In this document: positions 16,310 to 24,960 of the stretch, piece after piece
Layout: each line of letters begins with the position of its first letter
Position numbering within the stretch: position 1 is the stretch's first letter
Assembly: GCA_963736325.1 (NCBI GenBank)
Contig: CAVTOG010000015.1
Coordinates: 496,001-560,000, forward strand
Length of the DNA stretch: 64,000 nt
Reading direction: 5' to 3'
Origin: Actinoallomurus sp963736325
Lineage (GTDB): Bacteria; Actinomycetota; Actinomycetes; Streptosporangiales; Streptosporangiaceae
Position numbers and translations under genes: made by a program
The notes under the pieces: generated by a model
Told to the model about the DNA's origin: nothing
Databases searched by the model: none
Seen by the model: the letters and a program-made list of their open reading frames with translations, nothing else

Positions 16310-16963
16310 GTGGGAGCGGCAGGGAGTGCGACGCGTGCGCGGCTCATCGAGACGGGGGAACACCTCTTCGCGGAGCGCGGAGTCAACGGCGTCAGCCTCC
16401 GAGAGATCGTCCGTAAGTCCGGCGCGCGTAACGTCACGGCACTGCAATATCACTTCGGTGACCGCAAGGGCCTGCTGCGGGCCGTCCTCGACCGTCACTA
16501 CCGCGACGTCGAGGCCACCCGGCACGCGCTGCTCGACGCGTACGAGGCCGGTGGCCCACCGGACGTGCGCGCGCTGGCCGCGGTCCTGGTGCAGCCGCTG
16601 GCGGCCAAGCTCGCCCAGCCCGGAGGCCGCGCGTACCTGCGGATCCTCGGCGAGCTGGTGAGCCGGCCGGAGCCGGTGATCGGCCAGGCGAGCCTCCGCG
16701 ACCCGGGCGACAGCCTGTACCGCTGGCGCACGCTCGCCGCGCCGCTCCTGGAGGACGAGGCGACGCGCCTGCACCGCAGGTTCGTGGCGATCAGGTTCAC
16801 GATGACGGAGATCGGGCGGCGCGCGGAGTCGGGCCCGCACACGGATGACCGGCTGTTCACCAGCCACCTCATCGACCTGGTCACGGCGCTTCTGCTCGCG
16901 CCGCTGTCGACCGAGACCCGCACCCTCGCCGCCGAGCGCGACCGCGAGCACCAGGCGACGTAG
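16310..16963 (+). CDS. TetR-family transcriptional regulator
   Basis: A 217-residue protein with a GTG start. The N-terminal helix-turn-helix is clear (ARLIETGEHLFAERG, SLREIVRKSG, ALQYHFGDRKGLL), followed by a variable helical ligand domain. It is divergent from the APH/acyl-CoA dehydrogenase/ligase operon, with a 72-base gap, so it probably controls that operon and itself in response to an acyl-CoA. The gap holds an AT-rich stretch (about 16270-16310) where both promoters must lie, but I saw no long palindrome. Confidence 0.9.
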   Translation: MGAAGSATRARLIETGEHLFAERGVNGVSLREIVRKSGARNVTALQYHFGDRKGLLRAVLDRHYRDVEATRHALLDAYEAGGPPDVRALAAVLVQPLAAKLAQPGGRAYLRILGELVSRPEPVIGQASLRDPGDSLYRWRTLAAPLLEDEATRLHRRFVAIRFTMTEIGRRAESGPHTDDRLFTSHLIDLVTALLLAPLSTETRTLAAERDREHQAT

Positions 16964-17035
16964 TCCGGCGCCTCGCGGGACACGCCATGTGCTCAGAGTA
17001 GAGGGTCGGCTACGCTGCGTGTACGGTTTCGGGCC

Positions 17036-17206
17036 GTGGAGAATCTGCGGATTGGCGTGGTCGAGGTCGAACATGACGACCAGACCACCCATGATCATTT
17101 GAGCTGTTCCGTCTGCTCCTGGCAGCTGGGCGTGTCACCGCGCGAGTACGCGGTGCGCATCGCCCACCGCCACGACGACTCGCACCAGAACACCGAACAC
17201 ACGTGA
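17036..17206 (+). CDS. Small protein with a C2H2-like zinc-binding pattern (56 residues)
   Basis: GTG 17036 to TGA 17204-17206 encodes 56 residues. The middle holds Cys-Ser-Val-Cys (residues 24-27) followed by a helix-like segment and several His residues (AHRH and a later His), a pattern that could bind one zinc. Small actinobacterial proteins with a CxxC/HxxxH finger of this kind are common, but I cannot name a family. It ends six bases before the convergent ADP-ribosylglycohydrolase gene. The alternative, a long minus-strand frame over this region, has the composition of a shadow. Confidence is moderate because the start lacks a clear ribosome site. Confidence 0.45.
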   Translation: MENLRIGVVEVEHDDQTTHDHLSCSVCSWQLGVSPREYAVRIAHRHDDSHQNTEHT

Positions 17207-17212
17207 GGAGGG

Positions 17213-18154
17213 TCAGCTCGCGGCGGCCTCGGCCAGATCGACGAGACCGCGCGCGGTGAGCTTCGGCCAGCCGTGCACCTTGTCCCGCCAGGCATCGGGC
17301 ACCGCCGAGGCGCCGTGCCGCGCGCCGAGCAGCGCACCCGCGATGGCCGCGACCGTGTCGGTGTCATCGCCCGCGCGCACGGCGGCGGCCAGGCCCTCCG
17401 GCAGCGTGGAGGTGTGCCGGACGGCCGACCAGGCCGCCTGCAGGGCCGGCACCACGAACCCGTTCGGGCTGAATCGCGGGGGCGGAGCGTCCTCGGCCTC
17501 GTCCAGCCACGCCGACCACCGGTCGCGGTGGCCGGCGGGCAGGAGCGCCAGCCCCTCGCGTACGCCGTCGTAGGTCGCGTCGAGCACGGCCCGGCGCACA
17601 CCGGAGCACCACAGCACGCAGGCGTCACCGGCGAGGTCGTCGGCGTGGGTGAGCTCGCTGACCATGCGCGCGGCCTCGGCCATCGCCGAGGGATCGTCGA
17701 GGTAGGGCAGCGCGACCACGCCCGTGCGCATGAGCGAGCCGTTACCCGCCGAACGCCCGGTTCGCCGGTGCAGCGCCGCGGCGTTCTCACGCATCGCCGG
17801 TGACAGCCCTCCGGCCCGTTCGGTCTCGGAGAGCACCGCGCGCGTCTGGTGCCCGATGTCACTGGCGCCCTCCCGGTACCACCGCAGGAAACGCGTTGCC
17901 ACGCCGTCGAGGCCGATCTCGGAACGCAGATCACAGCCGAGCGCCGCGACCTCGGCGACGCACACCTGCATCTGGGTGTCGTCGCTGTACTCGCCGGGCT
18001 CGTAAGGCCCGAGCCCGCCGCCGACCATCTCCGGCGACTCGGTCTCCGGCAACGGCCGCGCGAACTCGTACGGGACGCCGAGCGCGTCGCCACAGGCCGC
18101 GCCGAGCAGAACGCCGGTCGCCCGATCACGCCGTCCAGTGGTGAGGGTCACCAC
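17213..18154 (-). CDS. ADP-ribosylglycohydrolase (DraG/ARH family)
   Basis: A 313-residue protein with the ARH-fold metal motifs: YSDDTQM near residue 57-63 (first metal-binding Asp pair), AGNGSLMRTG in the middle, and GDDTDTVAAIAGALLGA near the C-terminus (second Asp pair). The start (RATGVLLGAACGDALGVPYEF) is also typical. It removes ADP-ribose from protein, nucleic acid or small-molecule targets, or hydrolyses related compounds. The substrate is not predictable, and no ADP-ribosyltransferase gene is adjacent. It is probably monocistronic, with the truncated MFS gene 32 bases further on in the same direction. Confidence 0.93.
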   Translation of the reverse strand: MVTLTTGRRDRATGVLLGAACGDALGVPYEFARPLPETESPEMVGGGLGPYEPGEYSDDTQMQVCVAEVAALGCDLRSEIGLDGVATRFLRWYREGASDIGHQTRAVLSETERAGGLSPAMRENAAALHRRTGRSAGNGSLMRTGVVALPYLDDPSAMAEAARMVSELTHADDLAGDACVLWCSGVRRAVLDATYDGVREGLALLPAGHRDRWSAWLDEAEDAPPPRFSPNGFVVPALQAAWSAVRHTSTLPEGLAAAVRAGDDTDTVAAIAGALLGARHGASAVPDAWRDKVHGWPKLTARGLVDLAEAAAS

Positions 18155-18186
18155 TGTGCGACGCGCGGACGGCCGGCGTGGTTCCG

Positions 18187-19491
18187 TCAGGAGGCGTCCG
18201 GCGTGCGGGTCAGTTCGGCGACCTCACGGTCGTGTACCTCGGCGTTCGCGCGGGCCGTCTTCGGGCTCCATCGGCCGATCAGGGGGAGCATCAGCCCGAC
18301 GAAAAGGATCTCGGCCACGATGCAGATCCACCACCACGTCTGCCACTGGCCCGGTGCGTCTGCCGCCGCCGACTTGAGCTTGCCGAGTTCGGCGAGCAGG
18401 GCGGGCGGGGGGTTCGCGCCGGACTGCTTGGCCACGGCCAGGATGGCCGGTCCCTTGGTCAGCTGGTCCACCGCGCCGACCACGTACGGGAGCGCGAAGA
18501 ACGACACGCACACGACGATCCGCAGGATCCAGCCCCAGATCGCCAGGCCGGTGGCGGTCAGTGCCGGGTTGCGGCGCTCGATGGTCTCGGTGAACGCCGC
18601 CATCCACGGCGCGTACGCCGTCGCCAGGCCGAACGACAGCAGGCTGATGATCAGGATCAGCGTGCCGGAGCTCGTGTGCGGATGGGTGGTGCGGGTCGTG
18701 AAGACGTACGTCATCACGACCGCGATCACCGTGCCGACGACCATGAACGGCTTGCGGACCCGCAGCCGGTCCGACAGGACGCCGATGACCACCAGGCTGA
18801 CCGCGTTGATCCCCCAGTACCAGGTGTTGATGCCGTTGGCCTGCGACGTCGTGAAGCCGAAGTTGGACGTCAGGTAGACGGTGAAGAAGCCGACCGCGGT
18901 GAAGTAGATCAGCAGGAAGATGCTGATGCCCAGCGCCGGGGCGAGGATGTCGAGGCGCAGCATCTGCCCCCACGGCCGGTCGAGGTCGGCCGTGCTCGCG
19001 GCCTCGGCGCGGGACTCCACGAGCGCGCGGTCGCGGGCGCTCACCATCACCTGGTCGCGCAGGCCCGGTTTGAGCTCGCGCAGGCCGAACAGGGCGACCA
19101 GGAACGCCACGATCCCGGCGACGCCCACGATGTAGTACTGGCTGGACCAGGAGTCGTCCAGGTGCGGCAGCGTCCGGTTCGCCACGAAGCTGACGACGAG
19201 GCTGCCGACGACCGGGCCGAGCGTCCAGAAGCCCATCGCGGACGCGCGGCCGATCTGGGGGGAGAAGTCGCGGACGAGCGCCGGTGTGGCGACCAGGCAC
19301 ATGCCCTCGACGACGCCGGTCAGGACGGTGAAGACCGCGAACACGAACTTGCTCGGCGCGAGCGGTGTCACGAGGGCGAGGACGCCGGTGACGGCCAGGC
19401 CGTACGTCACCAGGTTGGCGCGGCCCCACCTGGCGACGACCGTACGGCGGCGGTTCTCACCGCCATCCCCATTCTCGACATGTGCGTCCAT
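18187..19491 (-). pseudogene. MFS transporter lacking TM1 and TM2 (5'-truncated)
   Basis: From ATG 19491 the frame gives 434 residues with ten membrane helices. The sequence joins the family at the TM2-TM3 loop (RRRTVVARWGRA, the degenerate motif A). The next helices match TM3 to TM12, with the second loop DRLRVRKP between TM8 and TM9. The first two helices are absent. The upstream bases are instead the end of a TetR gene on the other strand (19441-19593). No frame in the 120 bases before the ligase gene encodes TM1-TM2. The gene therefore looks like the product of a deletion and is unlikely to make a working transporter. Confidence 0.75.
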
Positions 19492-19593
19492 ATCAGTGAG
19501 TGGTTCCACGACCACCGTCCGCTGGGCGACGCCGATCTCCAGGACCGTTACGTTGGGCTCGTGCTGCGCATGGCGGGAGCGCGGACCGACTGA
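19441..19593 (+). pseudogene. 3' remnant of a TetR-family regulator gene
   Basis: A plus-strand frame ending at TGA 19591-19593 reads TAAVLTAIPILDMCVHISEW, then FHDHRPLGDADLQDRYVGLVLRMAG. This looks like the C-terminal helix pair of TetR proteins (ligand-domain dimer helices ending in ALRM or a similar sequence). No helix-turn-helix precedes it: upstream the same frame is antisense to the MFS gene. It ends 18 bases before the acyl-CoA ligase at 19612, the usual place for a cognate regulator. It is best read as the surviving end of a deleted regulator. Confidence 0.6.
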
Positions 19594-19611
19594 GGACACC
19601 TGGAGGTCTCC

Positions 19612-21153
19612 ATGGCCGAACTGCTTCGTCCGTACGCCCGGGCCACGCCCGACGAGCCCGCCGTGACCGACGAGCGCGGCTCCACGACGTGGCGGGAGTT
19701 CGACGCCCGCGTGGACCGGCTCGCCGGGGCGCTGCGCGGCCTCGGCCTCGTCGCCGGTGACGCCATCGCGATCCATTCCGGCAACCGGCGCGAGTACTTC
19801 GAGCTGATGTCGGCGGCCACGCATATCGGGCTCCGCTACGTCCTGGTCAACTGGCACTGGACGGCGGACGAGCTCGCCTATGTGCTGGAGGACTCGGGCG
19901 CCCAGGTGCTGTTCTCGGAGTCGTCCTTCGCGGAGGTGGCGCTCGGCGCCGCCTCGAAGGTGAGGGTGGGCGTCTGCATCGGCGACATTCCGGGGTTTCG
20001 GCCGTACGAGGACTTCCTGGCCGGAGGGCCTGTCGGCGAGCTCACGGACCAGGTGCTCGGGTTGCCGATGATCTACACGTCGGGCACGACCGGGCGGCCG
20101 AAGGGCGTGTCGCACAAGCACTTGACGGCCGGGGTGCCGATCGAGGGCATGGCGCTCGGCATGCAGGCGTACGCCGAGGTCCTGCGCATCCCCGAGGGTG
20201 GGCGTTCGCTGCTGGCCGGGCCGGTCTACCACTCGGCGCAGTGGCTGTGGTCGCACGGCCTGCTGTGCGCCGGGCGCTCGGTGGTGATGCGGCAGGCGTT
20301 CTCCGCCGCCGAGACGCTGCGCCTGATCGCGGAGCATCGGATCACCAACGTGCACCTGGTGCCGACGCAGTTCGTCCGGCTGCTGCGGCTGGAGGAGAAG
20401 GTCCGGCGGGATGCCGACCTGTCCACCCTGACCGCCGTCTGGCACGGAGCGGCGCCGTGTTCACCGGAGGTCAAGCGCCGGATCATCGAGTGGTTCGGCC
20501 CCATCGTGCACGAGTACTACGGGAGCACCGAAGCGTCGGTGAACACCACCGTCTCGTCCGAGGAGTGGCTGGCGCACCCAGGGACGGTCGGCCGTGTGCT
20601 GCCCACGACCGAGCTCCACGTCCTGCGCGACGACGGCACGCGCGCCGAGCCGGGGGAGCCCGGCACGCTCTGGTTCCGCTACACGAGCGGCGACGACGTC
20701 GAGTACTGGGGCGACCCGGACAAGACCGCCTCCGTGCACCGCGGCGACGGCCTCTTCACCACCGGCGACATCGGCTACCTCGACGAGGACGGCTACCTCT
20801 TCCTCGCCGACCGCGCCATCGACATGATCATCAGCGGGGGTGTGAACATCTACCCCGCCGAGATCGAGGGCGTCCTCATCACCCACCCGGCCGTACTCGA
20901 CGTGGCGGTGTTCGGCATCCCGGACGAGGAGTTCGGCGAGCAGGTGAAGGCGGCGGTGGAGCTGGAGGAGGGCTTCGCGGGGTCGGAGGCGCTGGAAAGC
21001 GAGCTGATCGCCTTCTCCCGCGAGTCCCTGGCCGGCTACAAGGCTCCGCGTACGGTCGACTTCCTGCCGTCCCTGCCCCGCACGCCGACCGGCAAGCTGT
21101 ACAAGCGCCTCATCCGCGAGCCGTACTGGTCGGGCCGGGAGAAGCGGATCTGA
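19612..21153 (+). CDS. Acyl-CoA synthetase (AMP-binding), first of a tandem pair
   Basis: A 513-residue class I adenylate-forming enzyme. It contains MIYTSGTTGRPKGVSHKH (AMP-binding P-loop), YGSTEASVNTT, the hinge region FLADRAIDMIISGGVNIYPAEIE and the catalytic Lys in TPTGKLYKRL. It activates a carboxylate to its CoA thioester. GGAGG at 19602-19606 supports ATG 19612. It is closely similar in design to the next gene (21221), sharing the C-terminal GKLYKRL and the SGGVNIYP block, which suggests an old tandem duplication. Its regulator was probably the TetR now reduced to a fragment just upstream. Confidence 0.93.
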   Translation: MAELLRPYARATPDEPAVTDERGSTTWREFDARVDRLAGALRGLGLVAGDAIAIHSGNRREYFELMSAATHIGLRYVLVNWHWTADELAYVLEDSGAQVLFSESSFAEVALGAASKVRVGVCIGDIPGFRPYEDFLAGGPVGELTDQVLGLPMIYTSGTTGRPKGVSHKHLTAGVPIEGMALGMQAYAEVLRIPEGGRSLLAGPVYHSAQWLWSHGLLCAGRSVVMRQAFSAAETLRLIAEHRITNVHLVPTQFVRLLRLEEKVRRDADLSTLTAVWHGAAPCSPEVKRRIIEWFGPIVHEYYGSTEASVNTTVSSEEWLAHPGTVGRVLPTTELHVLRDDGTRAEPGEPGTLWFRYTSGDDVEYWGDPDKTASVHRGDGLFTTGDIGYLDEDGYLFLADRAIDMIISGGVNIYPAEIEGVLITHPAVLDVAVFGIPDEEFGEQVKAAVELEEGFAGSEALESELIAFSRESLAGYKAPRTVDFLPSLPRTPTGKLYKRLIREPYWSGREKRI

Positions 21154-21220
21154 GGGCGCTTTTTCGCGTATTCGAGGGTCTCCTTCCGTCTCTCCCATCG
21201 GCCGAGTAGCGTTCGGTTTT

Positions 21221-22744
21221 GTGCACCTGGGAGAGATCGCGGCCGCCACCCCCGACAAGCCCGCCGTCATCATGGCGGGGTCCGGGAGGGTCGTGACCTT
21301 CCGGGAGCTGGACGAGGAGTCGAACCGGCTCGCCCGGCTGCTGCGCGCCGAAGGACTGCGCCCCGGCGACCACGTCGCGTTCATGCTGGAGAACCACCCG
21401 TCGTTCCTGGCGATCGCATGGGCCGCGCAGCGGTCCGGCCTCTACTACACCGCCATCAGCTCGCGCCTGAAGCCCGACGAGCTCGCGTACGTTCTGGACA
21501 ACTGCGGCGCGCGGGTCTTCATCTCCTCGATCCGGCTGGAGGAGGTCGCGGGCGCCGTCACGGACCGTACGCCCGGGGTCGAGCTCCGGCTGATGCTCGA
21601 CGGCGTGGCACCCGGCTTCGAACCGTACGAGGAGCTCATCGCCCGGTTTCCCGCCATCTCGGTCGAGGACCAGTGCGAAGGCGCGGACATGCTGTACTCC
21701 TCCGGGACCACGGGACGGCCCAAAGGCGTCAAGCCGCCGCTCTCGAAGGCGGAGCTGGGCGCGCCGAACAAGCTCTACCAGCTGATCTCGTTCCTCTTCC
21801 AGCCGGACGCGGACTCGGTCTACCTCTCGCCCGCGCCGCTGTACCACGCCGCCCCGCTGCGGTACTGCCTCACCCTCCACCGCTTCGGCGCGACCGTCGT
21901 CGTCATGGAGAGGTTCGACCCCGAGGAGGCGCTCCGGACGATCGAAAGGTACCGCGTCACGCACAGCCAGTGGGTGCCGACGATGTTCATCCGGATGCTC
22001 AAGCTGCCCGCGGACAAGCGCGCCGCGTATGACCTGTCGAGCTTGAAGGCCGCGGTGCACGCCGCGGCGCCCTGTCCCGTCCCGGTCAAGGAGCAGATGA
22101 TCGACTGGTGGGGGCCGATCCTCCACGAGTACTACGCCGGCACCGAGGGCAACTTCTTCGTCTACACCGACTCCGCGTCGTGGCTGGCGCACAAGGGCAC
22201 GGTCGGCCGTCCGATCCTCGGTGAGGTCCATGTCTGCGACTCCGATGGCGGCGAGCTTCCCGCGGGCCGCCCCGGCACGCTGTACTTCGGCAACGGCCCG
22301 GAGTTCGAGTACCACGACGACCCGGCCAAGACCGCCTCGTCACGCGACCCGCTCGGCCGGGGCTGGACCACCCTTGGCGATGTCGGCTACATCGACGAAG
22401 AGGGCTTCATCTACCTGACCGACCGCCTCTCGCACATGATCATCAGTGGCGGCGTGAACATCTATCCGCAGGAGACCGAGAACCTCCTCGCCGTCCACCC
22501 GAAGGTCGCCGACGTCGCCGTCATCGGCGTACCGGACCCGGAGATGGGCGAGGCCGTCAAGGCGGTGGTACAGCCCGTCGAGGGTGAGGGCGGCCCCGAG
22601 CTGGAACGCGAGCTCATCGCCCACTGCCGTGAGCACCTCGCCCACTACAAGTGCCCGCGTACGGTCGACTTCCGCGCCGACCTGCCCCGCCACCCGACCG
22701 GCAAGCTCTACAAGCGGCTGCTCCGCGACGAGTACTGGAAGTGA
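21221..22744 (+). CDS. Acyl-CoA synthetase (AMP-binding), second of a tandem pair
   Basis: A 507-residue adenylate-forming enzyme with a GTG start. Motifs are MLYSSGTTGRPKGVKPP, YYAGTEGNFF, a YLTDRLSHMIISGGVNIYPQE hinge region and HPTGKLYKRLL at the end. The motif GTEG with an aromatic tail resembles ligases for steroid side-chain or long-chain acids, but the substrate is open. It follows its paralogue by 67 bases on the same strand, and is followed two bases after its stop by the ATG of an alpha/beta-hydrolase stub. A convergent TetR gene of the KstR/FadR type lies next to it. Confidence 0.93.
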   Translation: MHLGEIAAATPDKPAVIMAGSGRVVTFRELDEESNRLARLLRAEGLRPGDHVAFMLENHPSFLAIAWAAQRSGLYYTAISSRLKPDELAYVLDNCGARVFISSIRLEEVAGAVTDRTPGVELRLMLDGVAPGFEPYEELIARFPAISVEDQCEGADMLYSSGTTGRPKGVKPPLSKAELGAPNKLYQLISFLFQPDADSVYLSPAPLYHAAPLRYCLTLHRFGATVVVMERFDPEEALRTIERYRVTHSQWVPTMFIRMLKLPADKRAAYDLSSLKAAVHAAAPCPVPVKEQMIDWWGPILHEYYAGTEGNFFVYTDSASWLAHKGTVGRPILGEVHVCDSDGGELPAGRPGTLYFGNGPEFEYHDDPAKTASSRDPLGRGWTTLGDVGYIDEEGFIYLTDRLSHMIISGGVNIYPQETENLLAVHPKVADVAVIGVPDPEMGEAVKAVVQPVEGEGGPELERELIAHCREHLAHYKCPRTVDFRADLPRHPTGKLYKRLLRDEYWK

Positions 22745-22745
22745 G

Positions 22746-22832
22746 ATGAGGGTATCCATCGGCGACATCTCCCTGTACTTCGACGTCGATGGCTGCGGAC
22801 TGGTCACGGACGGCGGGCGCGTCAGGCCATGA
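22746..22832 (+). pseudogene. 5' stub of an alpha/beta-hydrolase gene
   Basis: ATG 22746 opens a 28-codon frame reading VSIGDISLYFDVDGCGLV and then TDGGRVRP before TGA 22830-22832. Many actinobacterial alpha/beta hydrolases begin this way (a beta strand with GD, LYFDVDG, then a basic run), followed by the LLLHGGPG oxyanion motif. Here nothing of the rest remains: the TetR gene on the other strand ends inside the stub at 22822. I read it as the surviving start of a hydrolase that once followed the two ligases in the same operon and was cut off by a rearrangement. Confidence 0.6.
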
Positions 22833-23460
22833 CGAGCTTGAGGAGCAGGTCGGTGAGCTCGCGCGCGACCTTGTCGAGCGTCGCCTGGTCCGAGGAGCGG
22901 CACCATACGGGGACGTAGTTGATCGCGCCGTTGAAGCAGTGCTGGGTGAGGTCCATGTCGCCGATCCTGAATTCACCGGAGCGGACACCGTCTTCGAGCA
23001 CCGTGCGGAAGAACCGGTCGTGCCCGTTGCGCATCGTCTTGATCTGTTCGGTGAATTGCGCCGGCCATTCCACGCGGAGTGTGAAGAGCTCGCTGAGGTG
23101 TGGGTAATCGACGATGGTGAGGATCAGCTGTTCCCGGATCAGCCGGTAGAGCTGTTCGCTCGCCGTTAATCCGTCTTCGTTGATGAGCGCGGACATCCGC
23201 ACCTTGGCGTCTTCGGCGATGTTCTCCAGGCACGCCGTCAGCAAGGCCTCCTTGCTGTCGAAGTAGTGATAGAGGGTGGCTTTGGTCAGGTCGAGCCGAT
23301 CGGCGATCTCATCAAGGCTCGTGCCCGCGTACCCGCGTTCGGACAGCACGTCGCTCGCGGAACGCAGGATGTCCGTCATCTTCATACGCCGCTTGCGCGC
23401 GACACGGCTCTCTGTGACGACTTGGTCGGAGGTCGTCGCAGTGTCCTTCTTCGTCTTCAT
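22822..23460 (-). CDS. TetR-family regulator (FadR/KstR2-like)
   Basis: A 212-residue protein. After a 25-residue basic N-terminal extension the TetR helix-turn-helix is clear (TDILRSASDVLSERGYAG, SLDEIADRLDLTKATLYHYF, SKEALL). The C-terminal domain has the YPHLSELFTLRVEWP and FFRTVLEDGVRSGEF signatures found in regulators of fatty acid or steroid catabolism (TetR_C of the KstR2 type). It is divergent from the DUF5925 ATPase and convergent with the two acyl-CoA ligases, so these ligases are plausible targets. It overlaps the hydrolase stub by 11 bases. Confidence 0.9.
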   Translation of the reverse strand: MKTKKDTATTSDQVVTESRVARKRRMKMTDILRSASDVLSERGYAGTSLDEIADRLDLTKATLYHYFDSKEALLTACLENIAEDAKVRMSALINEDGLTASEQLYRLIREQLILTIVDYPHLSELFTLRVEWPAQFTEQIKTMRNGHDRFFRTVLEDGVRSGEFRIGDMDLTQHCFNGAINYVPVWCRSSDQATLDKVARELTDLLLKLVMA

Positions 23461-23625
23461 CTAGACCAATCCATTTCGCGGGCGAACGCCGAACTGGAGG
23501 GCGATCCTACTGTCAATGGACATGGTTATCGGTTCGTCAGTCGCAACGGCGGCCTGGAGCGTTCTGGTAGCCGCCCGCGCTAATTCGGTGGACGGGCCGT
23601 CGCGCGTACGTTGATCATTAGCGAC

Positions 23626-24717
23626 ATGTCCGATTCTGTGGTGCCGATCAACGGCGTCGAGCCGGGGAGCCCCGTGGTCCTCCAGGTCGACACGACCGAC
23701 ACGCACAGCGACGTGATCGACGTGCTGGCGCTGGAGGCGTTCGTCGCCGGGCGGCAGCCGTTCGCCCGTTCCAAACGGCTGGAGGGCGTACGCCCCGACG
23801 CGCCGCTGCGCCCGGCCGGCGCGCGCGTGCTCCGCGTCGCGCGCGAGGAGAATCGCGAGACGGTCCTGGCCTGCGGCGCCGGCTGGACCCTGCGCTCCGT
23901 ACGCTGGCGCGGCGCCACCGGCATCGTCGAGGTGACCGGGGTCAGCGACGAACTCGCCCGCGACGTGCTCGAAGAGGCGATCCGCGACGCCGTCGAGCCG
24001 TCCACGGAGCCGGACCGCGTGGAGATGGGATTCTGGCACTGGGGCTCGCACGGCGCGTCCCGCAGCCGCCGCCCCATCACCGCGACGCCGTGGCCGGAGA
24101 TCCGCGCCAACTACACGGCCTCCGCGGCATCCGCCCTCGACCCGCTCACCGCGCTCAAGGCGGACGACGTGACCGGCCGGCTGATCCTCCTGCACGGCCC
24201 GCCCGGCACGGGCAAGACCACCGCCCTGCGCGCGCTCGCGCGCTCGTGGGCGTCATGGTGCCAGTTCGACTGCGTCCTGGACCCCGAGACGCTCTTCGGC
24301 GAACCCGCATACCTCATGGAGGTCGCCGTCGGCGCCGAGGAGGACGAACGGCGCTGGCGCCTCCTCGTGGTCGAGGACTGCGACGAGCTGATCCGCGGCG
24401 AGGCGAAGGCCGCCACCGGCCAGGCGCTGGCGCGGCTGCTCAACCTCACGGACGGCCTGCTCGGCCAGGGCCGTGACGTGCTGGTCGCCATCACCACGAA
24501 CGAACCGCTCGCCGCCCTGCACCCGGCCGTCGTACGCCCGGGCCGCTGCCTGGCCCAGATCGAGATCGGCCGCCTCACCTCCGCCGAGGCCTCGGCGTGG
24601 CTGGGCACGAAGGAGGGCGTCCAGAACGGCGCCACTCTCGCCGAGCTGTACGCACGCCGCGACGGCCGCACCATGGACACCCCGCCGCGCACCGCCGACA
24701 CCGGCTTCTATCTCTGA
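23626..24717 (+). CDS. DUF5925 / AAA-family ATPase
   Basis: A 363-residue protein. The N-terminal 170 residues form the DUF5925-type domain found in front of AAA modules in actinobacteria. The AAA domain has Walker A GPPGTGKTT, Walker B RWRLLVVEDCDEL, the sensor 1 region VLVAITTNEP and an arginine-finger-like PAVVRPGR. The C-terminus (NGATLAELYARRDGRT) is of the kind that ends related AAA proteins. The function is unknown. ATG 23626 is preferred over the in-frame start 15 bases earlier. It is divergent from the TetR gene at 23460 with a 165-base gap. Confidence 0.85.
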   Translation: MSDSVVPINGVEPGSPVVLQVDTTDTHSDVIDVLALEAFVAGRQPFARSKRLEGVRPDAPLRPAGARVLRVAREENRETVLACGAGWTLRSVRWRGATGIVEVTGVSDELARDVLEEAIRDAVEPSTEPDRVEMGFWHWGSHGASRSRRPITATPWPEIRANYTASAASALDPLTALKADDVTGRLILLHGPPGTGKTTALRALARSWASWCQFDCVLDPETLFGEPAYLMEVAVGAEEDERRWRLLVVEDCDELIRGEAKAATGQALARLLNLTDGLLGQGRDVLVAITTNEPLAALHPAVVRPGRCLAQIEIGRLTSAEASAWLGTKEGVQNGATLAELYARRDGRTMDTPPRTADTGFYL

Positions 24718-24867
24718 CCGCGCGGGCGGCGTTGATCCGCCGTTGATCGGACATTGAACGGCGGGCGGAAGACTCATGGTCGTGGACGGGTCAGGGGGAA
24801 AGCGACCCGGCCACTCGTTCGGAAGAGTCAGTGCCGCTGCGCTTCCGAGCGAACGATGGGGGAGGAG

Positions 24868-24930
24868 CCCGGTCGGCAGGCCGGGTTCCAGGAGCCCTGT
24901 GCCGGAAGTGACGGGCCGGTACAGGGCTCC
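24868..24930 (+). promoter_or_regulatory. Two hairpins in the leader of the NB-ARC/TPR gene
   Basis: CCCGG (24868-24872) and CCGGG (24881-24885) can pair, and GGAGCCCTGT (24891-24900) pairs perfectly with ACAGGGCTCC (24921-24930) with an inner CCGG/CCGG. The second hairpin ends 30 bases before ATG 24961 and just before the GGAGGGG ribosome site (24947-24953). No T run follows, so a leader structure or protein site is more likely than a terminator. Confidence 0.4.
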
Positions 24931-24960
24931 GCCACATCCGTGAGGCCGGAGGGGACCGCG

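Noticed and set aside
24754..24960. N-terminal extension of the NB-ARC/TPR protein as a SARP DNA-binding domain
   Set aside because: The extra 69 codons are basic and low-complexity with no SARP helix pattern; ATG 24961 has a strong GGAGGGG site.
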